Of a stretch of 64,000 nt of DNA, positions 11,692 through 22,400 are shown one piece after another. The notes below the pieces were generated by a model, which saw nothing but the letters and a program-made list of their open reading frames with translations, did not search any database and was not told the origin of the DNA. Numbering within the stretch: the first letter of the stretch is position 1; each line of letters begins with the position of its first letter. Both the position numbers and the translations under genes were made by a program. This DNA is from Xiphophorus maculatus. Lineage: Eukaryota > Chordata > Actinopteri > Cyprinodontiformes > Poeciliidae. Where the stretch lies: NCBI RefSeq assembly GCF_002775205.1, contig NC_036445.1, positions 6,406,802-6,470,801 of the forward strand, given 5' to 3'.

Positions 11692-12605
11692 TGCAAACAT
11701 TTGCATACCCCTTGGACTTTTTAATATTTTGTCATAGTACCATTACATAAAATTTATTTCATATCTGTGAACAGCAAATTTTCCCTCAAATTCTCAGATT
11801 GATGCCGCTCTGGATGTGTTTGTGCCATTATTGCTCATCTTTATCCCACTCTCATTTTTTGCAGATTTTTCTTTCAGGATTGTTCTTGTTTAGCTCCATC
11901 AACTCTAGACGGTTTCCCTGTAAGCCACTAAAGAAGAGCATCCATAGTATGATGTTAAAACTATTTTAGGTGTCACAGTGGAGATGGTGTGCAGTGTTTT
12001 TCAACATGCAAAGCATTTAGCTTGTAAGTGATAAAGCTCCGTTTTGATCTCATTTGACCAGAGCAGCTTTGTGTCTGTGCCATCTATATTTCTAGAGCTG
12101 AATTGCTAAGGTTTCTTATGCCATTTTCTTCTGGGCACTTTTAAATGAAGGCCAGATCAGTGAAGAGCATGAATTGAAAGATTCCCACAACTGTTACTAT
12201 GAGCTTCCTGCCTGGTTCTTTCATTAATGCTCTCATTGTCTGACTTGTCATGTTTTGGTAGGTGCAGTGGTGTCTAACTGATGTTGAATTAAACAGTGTT
12301 CCTTTGTCTCCACAATGCTGTTTGTTCACTAATATTCTCTACCAAACATCTATGTCAATTACAAGACAGCTAGTTTTATACTGACATTTTATAACACACA
12401 CTAGTTACCCTATTTATTAATAATTTTAAAACTGACATCCTCTGCTTTCTCCTGCTTTTATTTAGGGGTATCAGACTGGGGGTGAATGCAGTCCACATCA
12501 CACCTTGAAGGTTTATGTTTGCAAAAACAGATGTCACTGTCCATCCATTTGTAACTAAAGAAGTAAAAAAGTTTGCAGGGTCTGAATACTTCTGTACTTG
12601 AATTA
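11692..12605 (-). mobile_element. Decayed Tc1-like transposon downstream of rab42
   Basis: The left end CATACCCCTTGGACTTTTTA and the right end GGTCTGAATACTTCTGTACTT match in inverted sense the terminal phrase of a widespread fish Tc1-like family (GAATACTTTTGCAAGGCACTGTA). Internal landmarks on the plus strand include TTAGCTCCATCAACTC, CATTTGACCAGAGCAGC, a TTAATGCTCTC piece and CAATGCTGTTTGTTCACTAA, all parts of the reverse complement of a Tc1 transposase gene. No long frame remains. It begins about 260 bp after the rab42 stop and may bound that gene's 3' UTR. Confidence 0.65.
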
Positions 12606-14387
12606 ATATCCTCTCAAGTATAAGGTTAGCAGTTTCACTTTTTTGTCAGTCTTTACAGAAATTATGTTACATAGGACATCATTGTTGAGCATGTTGTATT
12701 TTAGTATTAAACCTATCTTAAGGTTTGCTCTTGCAAATGATGCAATTTCTTATGAGTTTTGTACTTTCAGACAAGTTTTTCTTCCTTTATTAACATATGC
12801 TTGGCGCACAGCCTATGCTATTAATGGACTGATGATGTTATTAGTTAACCTCAGTTCAGTAGCAAAAGGGTATAAAGGTTAATGTCTTGCAGTTTGCTTT
12901 TTGCATAAGTAATCTAAAAGATGTTAAAAATCGGACTCTTTTGTGGCCACATTCAATCTAAAACGTGGGCATTTTCTCTCCTATTGACTTTTTTGTCATC
13001 TGGACTTGTAGATGACACTGGATAAGTGGTTTCTCACTCTGAGAGCACCCACAAGAAATATCTCACAGGTCAGAAAGTGTGGTTTTAGTGTTTTAAGGGG
13101 AAACTATCACTTGTAAAAATAGCTAATAAATGATTCTTTGATGCACAAACACACTGATGGTGTGACTAACAATAAGGGGGTTGAAAAATTGCGGAAGCCG
13201 CTGCACTACCTACATTCTTTTTCTTAGAGAGCTATTTAAGTATTTCCTGATATTTGTTTGCTGTAAGGAGTGGTAAAGGTACCAAATGTCTTTATTTAGA
13301 TTAAAAACACCACCTTTTATGATCTCATCTTAAGCCTAAGTCGGTGAAACAAAATTGACTGATTTCCAGGTGCTGTTGTTAAAATTAAATAAAATCTCTT
13401 GGGTGCTTCTGGATATTGCTCTAACAATTTTTCTCTACACAATCAAGGGTTATAGTCCTGTTTATGTACACAATGGGGTGACTTCTTATTTTGTTAAGAT
13501 AAATTGCAAGGTGTTTACAGCTGTTTCTATTTATTATATGTATACCCATAAGAAATCTTTATTACAGCTCCACTATTGTGGCTTAAAAATTCAAAGCATT
13601 TTTAAGATGCTGTGAATTACTCTATGCTCCATACAGAAGAGAAAACACTGGACTTTAAACTAAAGTAACTTCATGATGTAAAATTTTATTGATTTTATAC
13701 AACTGTGACTTTTTAAAACCTTTGTTACGTCTTCATATCAGATACAAATTCATTGCTACACACTGCCATATTATTCTTACATCTACTGGGATGCTCACTT
13801 CTAAATGGTAACAGAGACCCAACAAAATTATTTAAATTATTTTGTAAATTAAAATACATATAAATAGGAATTCTGCTTAGACACACTAATTCCCTCTGTA
13901 TGGAATGTCTCTCATGCATTAGTTTAACAATATGTAATTCACACTTAAAATCATTTTGCTTTTTACCAGCATCCTTTTATTTAGACACTGAAAATTCAAT
14001 AACTGTCAGAAAATGGAAAGGGGAATACAAAGTACAGTGAGTAAACAGAGGAACTCTTCCATGCTTAACATGTACCTTGGCAAAATATTACAAATCATTT
14101 TTAGAAGGCTGAAGAGTCAGTAACACTCACAAAAACATGCTCAACAGTATCAAAAGCAAAACCAAAGACAGCAATATTCAATACAAAAAAAAAATCCATA
14201 AATTTTTTTTTTACTGACAAAGATTTTAAGTTGGAGTTCTGCCAGTCTTAGCTAGTGGTAATGAAACAGAACAAAATATGAATACCAATTTTCATAAGAT
14301 GATTTTTGCAAGACAGTCAAATGTTAGGGAGACAATATTACAATTTATATTCAGAAAGAAAAAAAAACACCCCTCACCATCACCACT
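12606..14387. other. Intergenic spacer between rab42 and taf12
   Basis: This 1.8-kb AT-rich spacer lies between the converging genes rab42 (+) and taf12 (-). No gene, RNA or clear mobile element is seen. Several 60-90-codon open frames are present but have no recognisable content. Confidence 0.6.
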
Positions 14388-14393
14388 TTTATT
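14388..14393 (-). terminator. taf12: taf12 polyadenylation signal
   Basis: TTTATT on the plus strand is AATAAA on the taf12 strand, about 70 bp after the stop codon at 14461. This position is consistent with a short 3' UTR. Confidence 0.6.
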
Positions 14394-14460
14394 TCATTAA
14401 CCAGAAAAAAAGAAAAAAAAATAATACACAAAGTTAGTACAACATAATAGCTTTCTTGTG

Positions 14461-16302
14461 CTACTTTTTGGTTGTCTTGCGAATCAGTGCCATTCTCTGG
14501 AACAACAAAGAAATTCATTAGCCCCAAAACACAAATATGCATAAGTACATAAATAACTATTCTGATTTTCCCAAATTAACCAAATCCTGTTATTGTTTAC
14601 CTGTTTGTGAGCCTCTGTAGTACAAGCTTTCTTGAATGGTCTGATTTCATCTGATCCATAACCTGGAATCCACATGTTCCACTGACGCTCTAGAGAAAAA
14701 CAATATAAAAAGTAATCAGCACCCAGGTCTTTAAACACATCCATTAATTTTCATATGAATATCTAAGCGCAGCAGAATCCTTTGACTGAGACAGAAATCT
14801 ATACTGGCAATACAATTCTAAAAATATAAATCATTTTTTTCCCAATGATTTCACTTTAAATATGTATTTAAATATCAATACCCTTAAATTATTTGGCAAA
14901 TGATGTGGCTTTGAAGTTTTTTGTTCAAAAGTCTGAGGAATAAATTCTCTCAATTCTTAAAATATGAAGGGTTACAATTCTGCCAAAAAGACATCAGAAA
15001 CTTACCTAGATGTAACTGAACATCTTTAACCTCCAGCGTATTGGATTTGCGATGACGTGCCAGTTGACACGCTGCTGTCACTACGCTTTCTATGAAATCA
15101 TCTGCAATTTGAAGCAGCATCTGAAAAGAGTCCCACATAAACAACTCTTAAAACAGCTCAAATAATGAGGATAAGAATAACTTTAGTAAACAACAGAAAA
15201 TAACATATTTTCAAAGTTTCTTAAACTACTTACAACATCTTCACAGAAGTTCTGTATAAATGTTGAGTTTGCTTATTTGCAGTAGACAGATGTATTATAT
15301 CACAAAACAGTTGCCAGCTTTTATGTATTGGCATCAGTTATATCAGTTTGCTTCATCAGCTGATCACAAGTCTCCCAGGATAATTTCCAGACAACTACAC
15401 AATAGGGTGTCATGTCTGAAGATGTTGCTTAATCCAAATCCAAAGATTTATTCCACTCTTGGCAGATTTAGAAGCAGACAGGTGATGAAATAGACCGATA
15501 TGGAAAACAGCATCAAAAAATTTAAACTTTGATAGCATTGTCACAGAGGTTGCTCCTCATGGAAAACAGTGACAAATTTAAAGTGTTGATAGTTAATATA
15601 CAATGTGCTGTTCAGCTATATCCCAAACATAAACATTTTTAAATCAATAATGAACGAAATCTCTTAAACCAAGGATTCTGTTTGAGTAGCAAGTATGTCG
15701 GAGAATTTCTTCAGTTTCCTGAAAATTAATGGGAATGTGACATTTGTTTACAAGTGGGGAAACTCTTTGTGCCAATAGCACAACAGAACATCACATCAAA
15801 AACCCAAAGTACCCCTTAAAGTCAGCATTGAATTTCTGACAGACCTCCTCAACATCTTCATCCAGTTGTTCATTTGGATCAATTTCTCTCACTAGGTCTT
15901 GCAGCTTCTTCTTACTGAGGACCTGGAAGAAAAAAGTAGCATTCACAGTACTTACATTACATAGATCATTTTTTTCTAGATTAGCAAAGTGATGATTCAC
16001 TTGCTGTTCTGTTTAGAAACACATAAAACCTGTCTTCAAAGTGGTCATTATTCCTTTGCATATTTTCTTTCACATTCCAGCAAAAACATTTTATGTCCAT
16101 GTACAAATAATGTCTGCATTTTCGTTTACTTCTTATTAAATACTTTGACAAACTATGAAAAGCCTTCCTATTAGCAGAAACAAACAAAAAGATAATAAAT
16201 ACAGGAAAATAAAAAAACACTAACCTGAGATCCCTCCGGACTACTCCTGCCTGCAGGACCTGAGGTCAGACCCTTCACTATTATTGGGGTGCTGTTAGCC
16301 AT
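14461..16302 (-). CDS. taf12: TAF12, histone-fold subunit of TFIID and SAGA
   Basis: Five coding exons in transcript order are 16302-16225, 15922-15845, 15120-15006, 14689-14601 and 14496-14461. They sum to 396 nt (131 residues plus stop), and all phases join. The product is the TBP-associated factor that pairs through its histone fold with TAF4 in TFIID and with an ADA1-type partner in SAGA, in the nucleus. Residues 27-52 begin VLSKKKLQDLVREIDPNEQL, the loop/helix-1 region. Residues 53-90 carry MLLQIADDFIESVV and LARHRKS. Exon 4 gives ERQWNMWIPGYG, and the last exon gives MALIRKTTKK. These match vertebrate TAF12 almost residue for residue. The start at MANST matches the shorter human form (TAFII15). 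Acceptors are standard, but the exon-2 donor GAG|GTCTGT is weak. A 5' UTR acceptor lies at 16335/16334. Confidence 0.96.
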
Positions 16303-16964
16303 GCTGGTGGCCACGGGCAAGGACTTTGGGAGTCCTGAATGACCGTATAATATCACAGATGTGATGGATTAGTTTGTATAGACACTGCCACCTATAATCT
16401 GCATCACGGAAAGAAATGATTATATAAATAAAACAAGTCAGGTTTAAGTTAAATTGCAGCAAACAGTGGTTTATGAAGAGTACTAGTTGAATAAAAGTCA
16501 CAAATATTCGTTCAGGTTTTGTAGTAATAACATTGATAGTAGTAATATAGAAATGATTTTAATGACATGTTCTAAAATGATAAATAATTCTACTTGATTT
16601 GCTTTGTCAACAACTATACATTCAATTACCTCTACTTTTTTGATTAACTTAACGCTAATCATAGCTTAGCCGTGAAACAACGCTTTCGGGGAAAAATCCA
16701 AACAGAGACGCTTAACCCAAACTCAATAAATGACGCAACGCAAAAAAGATAACAACTGACAGCCTAATAATTTCAGTGCAAAGACAAAGCACGCAAGATA
16801 ACCTTAATAGCCAATCTGTTTGTGCTAAAAACAAAAGCTACTGTCAATTTTGACGTTAGCTTCATTGGCTAATATTAGCTGCTAATGTAGCGGTGGGGAC
16901 ATTATGTACTTTATTCTTTAAATGAGTTAATATATACAACCTTACCAGGTTAAATGAAGATTAC

Positions 16965-17090
16965 CTGCCCATTTTTCATTGTCGTATAACATACAAATTC
17001 GTTAGAAAGAAAAATAAACTCTTTGTTTTAATCCAGACATCCAAAAACAAATCACCGAGCTCTCACGGTACTTCCGCTAAGCTTTTGTCT
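16965..17090 (-). promoter_or_regulatory. taf12: taf12 5' UTR exon and core promoter region
   Basis: On the minus strand a GCGGAAGT ETS-type site lies near 17078, followed by a plausible noncoding exon ending at CAG|GTAATC (exon end 16965) or CTG|GTAAGG (exon end 16946). The next exon would begin at 16334, just upstream of the taf12 start codon. A second GCGGAAGT, on the plus strand, lies near 17194. TATA-less ETS promoters are usual for general transcription factors. The transcription start is inferred, not seen. Confidence 0.5.
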
Positions 17091-17201
17091 ATTTCCTGTG
17101 TCATTTAGTCGCCTTTGCTCTGCCTCCTGCTGGACATTTTCTGGAACTACATCAACAATCTAAACCACTCGAAGAGCGCTTCTAAATTTGTTGGCGGAAG
17201 T

Positions 17202-17752
17202 CATCGATCTTTCTCTTGCACATAAAAAGCAAAACACATCACACATCTAAGCATTTAAAGGAAAATCATGTCAATATAAATGGCTGATCCCACCTTAAAG
17301 TGTTTAGTTATGATATAATTTGTAGAACATGTTTATTATTAATAATAATACTGTAGAAGTTGTTGTTGTCATTGTTATTATTGTTTTTGTTATTATGTGA
17401 TCTACTGTCTATGCTTACTAACGTATTCAATAATTATTTATCTTAAAAACTCCTACTCTCTTAGATGACGCAGTTTGCTTCATGGTGTGTGACCAAGACA
17501 AAACATTTATTTCAACTTCTCCTTTGACCAAAAGGTCAAGATAAATGCAGCGTAAAATGTTGGCTTGTTTGGTGTTACATATCACGCCTAAAAACCACCA
17601 AAGCATGTGAGGGTTAGTTTCAATTTTTGGTGAAGATACAGAAAAACACCTAAACGTGGTAGGCGCGGTTCCGTTTAGATACAACTGACGCACTGAGAAT
17701 AAATGAAGATTATTGGCGCAGCGGCAGCTGCTCTACTTTTCACATAACAATT
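17202..17752. other. Intergenic spacer between taf12 promoter and the Ig gene
   Basis: No supported gene lies here. The minus-strand open frame at 17427-17693 (88 codons) has no recognisable domain or splice context. It ends just before the hairpin cluster listed next. Confidence 0.5.
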
Positions 17753-17873
17753 CATGCGTAAACGCACATCAGCTTAATATGAACCCCGAGACATATTAAG
17801 CTGTGTCTCGGCTGAAAAGGTAAAAACTTTACCTATTCAGCCCGATTTATTTTCGCTTTTAAAACGAAAATAA
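17753..17873. repeat. Cluster of tandem hairpins upstream of the Ig gene
   Basis: Four consecutive inverted repeats are visible. The first is TGCGT/ACGCA (17755-17759 and 17762-17766). The second is CAGCTTAATATG/CATATTAAGCTG (17770-17781 and 17792-17803, perfect 12 bp). The third is GGCTGAAAAGGTAAA/TTTACCTATTCAGCC (17810-17824 and 17828-17842, 14 of 15 paired, 3-base loop). The fourth is TTATTTTCG/CGAAAATAA (17847-17855 and 17865-17873). An alternative 8-bp stem, CCGAGACA/TGTCTCGG (17786-17793 and 17804-17811), cannot form together with the second hairpin. The function is unknown. The block ends about 177 bp before the start codon, in the probable promoter or 5' UTR. Confidence 0.9.
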
Positions 17874-17910
17874 TGAATAAGGGCTTTTAAAAATTCAAAC
17901 TGATTCGAAC

Positions 17911-17921
17911 GCACTTCCTGC
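17911..17921. promoter_or_regulatory. ETS/PU.1-like site in the Ig-gene promoter region
   Basis: GCACTTCCTGC is the complement of GCAGGAAGTGC, which contains AGGAAGTG, the core favoured by ETS factors including PU.1. It lies about 130 bp before the start codon. A myeloid or lymphoid expression pattern would fit but is only inferred. Confidence 0.35.
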
Positions 17922-18049
17922 AAAAAACACAGAGAAAGACACGCCTACTCTGTGATCTACTAATACAAACCAAACTTTCATTCTGTTTAGTAGCTGCGCA
18001 GGACCTCAACATTTGTTTCTCAAACTCTGAAAAGCCTTTTCCTACAGCC

Positions 18050-19321
18050 ATGAAAGCCCTTCTACTTGTTGCATTGGTGGTCGTGATTCATGGCACTAAT
18101 GGTAAATACGTTTATTATGTTTCAATGTTTTACAATTGTTGTTAAAGAGCTTATTGTGTTCTTTTTTTACTCAATATTTTGAGTTCATTACTCAAAAAGC
18201 CCATATTTTATAGTCTGTTTAGCTTTATAAAGGTCTCAATTTGTTGTTGTCTAAGTAATTCTGTCTCTTGAGGAAACACTTTGTTTTCCCATCTGTGTCT
18301 CAGAAAAAGACAGAAACTTGTTCCTAGAAATATTGAAGCAGAATACTTTAATGTTTTATGCGCACAGAAGGTCATGTTTAGTTCATAACGGCAGGAAAGT
18401 TTGCAAAATATTGTCAAGCCATTAGAGCTTACGGTAACAGAAAACTGGTCAAACTGGTTTCAGATCACAGCATCAACAGATACATGTTTCAGAAGGAGTG
18501 TGCTACAGATCTTAACAATGTATTGCAGATTGGTAATATGTAAAGTCACAAAGTTATTGGATCCCCATTGTGTCAACAATACTTTTTATTCATCCAAATC
18601 ATTAACCTGTATATCTGTTATTTGTGTCCATATGCAGCAACTTTGATCATCAAAGGCCCAACTGAGCCGATTCTGGAGGGCGAGTCAGTCACACTGGAAT
18701 GCCTGTACACAGACTCTGACCTCAATGTCAGCCAGGTTCACTTTGAGTACCTTCCTCCGGTGAGTTGTGGATGTTATGTGAGTGGGTGGATATAATATGA
18801 CCTTAGGGTGTTTGCCAAAGGCTAAAGGAAAAAACTGGACCTTGCAGTTGCTGTAACAGGCAATATCCGTAGCTGTTGCTTAAACTGTTCAAACATGTAG
18901 TAACTCATAAAATCAGAGTCGGACTACTGTAGACAAATGTTGCAATTGCTCAGGGACTCCTGCAAGGAAAAATCCTGAGGACTTAAATATTAAATAAATG
19001 ATATAGCAATACTAATTTAACCATTTATGTCACTTGTGTTTGCGCTTGAAATGAATGCACACTGTAACTGTAAATGGATCAACTCTCCATTCTTTGTTGT
19101 GGTGAAATTGCTAAAATGCTTTGCTTTGTCCTTCGCTCCTTGGCTTTCTCAAGTCAATGATAATCTTGTGTTGTTTTTATACAAGGAAGTCAGCTTTTTC
19201 ATATTTCCCAGTTGGAAATACATCAAGAACATCACCTGAGGTCTAAATTGTGACTAAGGAAGTTAGAATTTTCAGAGGAGCCTTAACTTCAGAGTTCAGA
19301 AAGTCTTTGATATATATATAT

Positions 19322-19417
<96 letters not shown>

Positions 19418-22400
19418 TACACAGTGAAATCTACAGGTATAAACTGTTTATAAATAATTCAGATGGTTTAATCAATTTAAACTATTTTACAACTTGGAAC
19501 CTGAATGTCCTCTACTGTGGTGATTTTCTAACATCTAAACTTTGCCTTCCAAGACAAATTAAAATGAAGAATAATTTAGATGGGGTAAACTGGGGGCGAG
19601 TCCCACATTCAAATTCAGTTTAAAGCCTTGGCTCTGTGTAATGTTACTCAAGAATTGTTTTGCTCTCCAGACCGCTTTTGTACAATGGTTCACCACTGAA
19701 AAGTTCACTGAACTCAGCTCAGTCACACGATGTGATACTTTAGACAGTCTAATATGTATATGTTCAGGTATTCCCCTTTGTTTGGGGAATTTTCCAGCTG
19801 GAGTAAAGTTCAAGCCAATCACTTTCATTTTACAGTAAAGTGTCATATGCTTTCTGCTCTGTTTTATTTTGATTGTTCACTCATCTGGTATGCAGATAGG
19901 TTTCTTTAATTCATTTACCACTGAGACATTGTAGTATAAAGGTTATCTTATTTAATTCAAAAAGGCAACATTGTTACATATTTTACAACTGGTATTCCTG
20001 GGTGGATCCAGATTTTGATTACTGTACAGCTGCACTATGTGTGCTTCAACATCCCCCTTCCATATAATCAGAAGACTGTGACTTCTGTGATTTTTTAAAT
20101 TAGTGTTTTATTAATTAAAGGCCTTCGCATAGAAATTTAATGTATCACCTGAATTCGGTTGATACATTTTTGCTGAGATTTTGAGTTAATCATAGTGCAC
20201 TGAAGTCCATTAACAGATGAAAAGAGTGCCTTGTAAAAGTACTCAAAACCTTTAGGATTTTTCACATTTTCTCACACTGAATTAACACTCTACAATGTAT
20301 TTTATTCAGCTTCCATTTGAGAAACAAACACTAAGTAGCTATAGCACTATAAGGGAGTGGATGGACTATGATTTTGCCTCTGCTAAAGTGACCTATTTTT
20401 AACCAGCTTTGAACATATGAAGACTGACATGTTTCCCCAGTCCGATTCAAAATAACTAGAACTCTAGAACATCTGTGACCATCAGTATTCAAGTGCTTCC
20501 ACAGATTATTGTTTGAAAACAACCAAGAATCTGCTTGACAAAGCAATTTACATGTTGGTCAAATAGTTTGATTTGGGTCTCAACTAACCAGAGCACGTCC
20601 TACCACATGTTTGTTGTGTTTTCTCCGTAGTTTGTGACAAAGGTACAAACAGAGCTTCTTGATTCTAACCCTCCATAAAGTCCAGATTTGTGGAGCACAT
20701 AACAAATGTGCCACCAATAGATTCTCCCCTGAGTTGCTGATGTTTGCAGCTCCTCCATAGCTTCTTTGGCTGCTTCTCTGGTTAATACTAGTAATACTCT
20801 CCCTGTCAATCAGCCTGTCAGCTATGGTGAAATATAATGCCTGAAGAGGTTTATAGTTCTGCCATACTCTTTCCCTTTCCTTTTAAAAAGAACAGTGATA
20901 TATTAAAAGTTCAATGTTTTATGACCTAACATTGGTTTAAACCTATCTCTACTACTTCAAAACTGTTTTTATTTGTGTTCATAGTGCTTCATCATCCAAG
21001 TAAAATGTGCTGATAAATGTTTGTGGTTGCTAGTGTTAAGACCATTTATAAGGCACTGTAAGTACTGTAGTATATCTGAATTTACACATACTATTTATAG
21101 ATGTTTGTTTTTCAGACAGTTTGATTATGTTGTGATATTCTGAAAGATAAACCATTCTTGTCTCTTTCATTTTTTTTCTTTTCTCAGTACCAGTACTCAA
21201 GGAACTTGTGGCGTAAAGTTTGGGGGGCCAGCATGGGCAGGTGGTTTTGCGGAGGGGATTATTTTTATGGCGAGGATGAGGAGAAAAGCGGACTTCTTCA
21301 TATTCCCTATCCAACAAGGTTCTCTGGGGTGCCCTTCCGTTGTGTGTCAGACAATGAAAACACAACTGCTCCAGACAATGCGTCTGAGCCGCTGACCTTC
21401 AAAGTCCAATGTGAGTTTCTTGGTTGCAATGGGAGGGTTTGGCTTATAGATGCAGTCTTCTTAAACTGTGCACTTCAATGACATTTACAATCAAATTCAG
21501 CTGTTGGTGTTATTAATGTTTTACAGAAGTAAGATAAAGATCAAATTATGTGACGCAAATTAACTTGAAGTTTCACTCTTAAAAAAGGAAATGTGACAAA
21601 TTGTGAGTTCCATTTCTAACAAAGAAGGACACATATCATCCTAACACATACGTTGTTGGCTATATGGCTAAACAGACGGTGTCTAAAACATATTCCCTCA
21701 TGTTTGCAACTAGCAGGAGGTAAACACAATGGATTCCTCTCAGTGAGCAACAGAAAAGATGTATTTTAGAGGTTGCAGCAGTCATAAAACAGCACATGCT
21801 AAAGATCTAATGCAAATGCTGTTACCCAAGAAAGGTTGAGTGATTTTTATTTTATGCTCTATGCAAACAGGGAGGCACTGCACTGGTTAGGCTCCAGTTT
21901 AAAACTACAACACCAATGTGGGAGACTTGAACTAAGTATCTTTTGTGTAGCTGGCCAGGATTTGTCCTCTCTCTTCTCAGTGGCCATCATATCGACCCTG
22001 ATGCTGTTTGATCGGCTCCGCAGCCTCATGGGAGGAATCAATAAGAGGAAAAGATTAGAATGAGCTACAGGATGGAAGGAGGCAAGAGAGCTGGATGGAC
22101 ATGGGCCATCTATTGAAATGGAAGAGAAAATGAGTCATTATTCACAACACTGCCTCTCTAAAGACTTTGATAAGATGAAGCCTATCATCGTTACTATTGA
22201 TCACTCGTAACAGTCAGCATCTATTGGAGGCATTGGAGGCCACATGGTCACAACTATTCTTAAAACATCTGAGCTTTTTCCAGACGCTAGTCCGGACAAC
22301 ATACGTTTAGTCACCTCCCAAATACTCAGACAGGTTACCTCAGCATGCATTGAATTAGTTGCTTCATTAATGCCTTATCATGCTGTCTCATCTGCACTGT

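Noticed and set aside
19321..19623. 100-codon frame with a long Tyr-Ile repeat
   Set aside because: Translation of the TA microsatellite.
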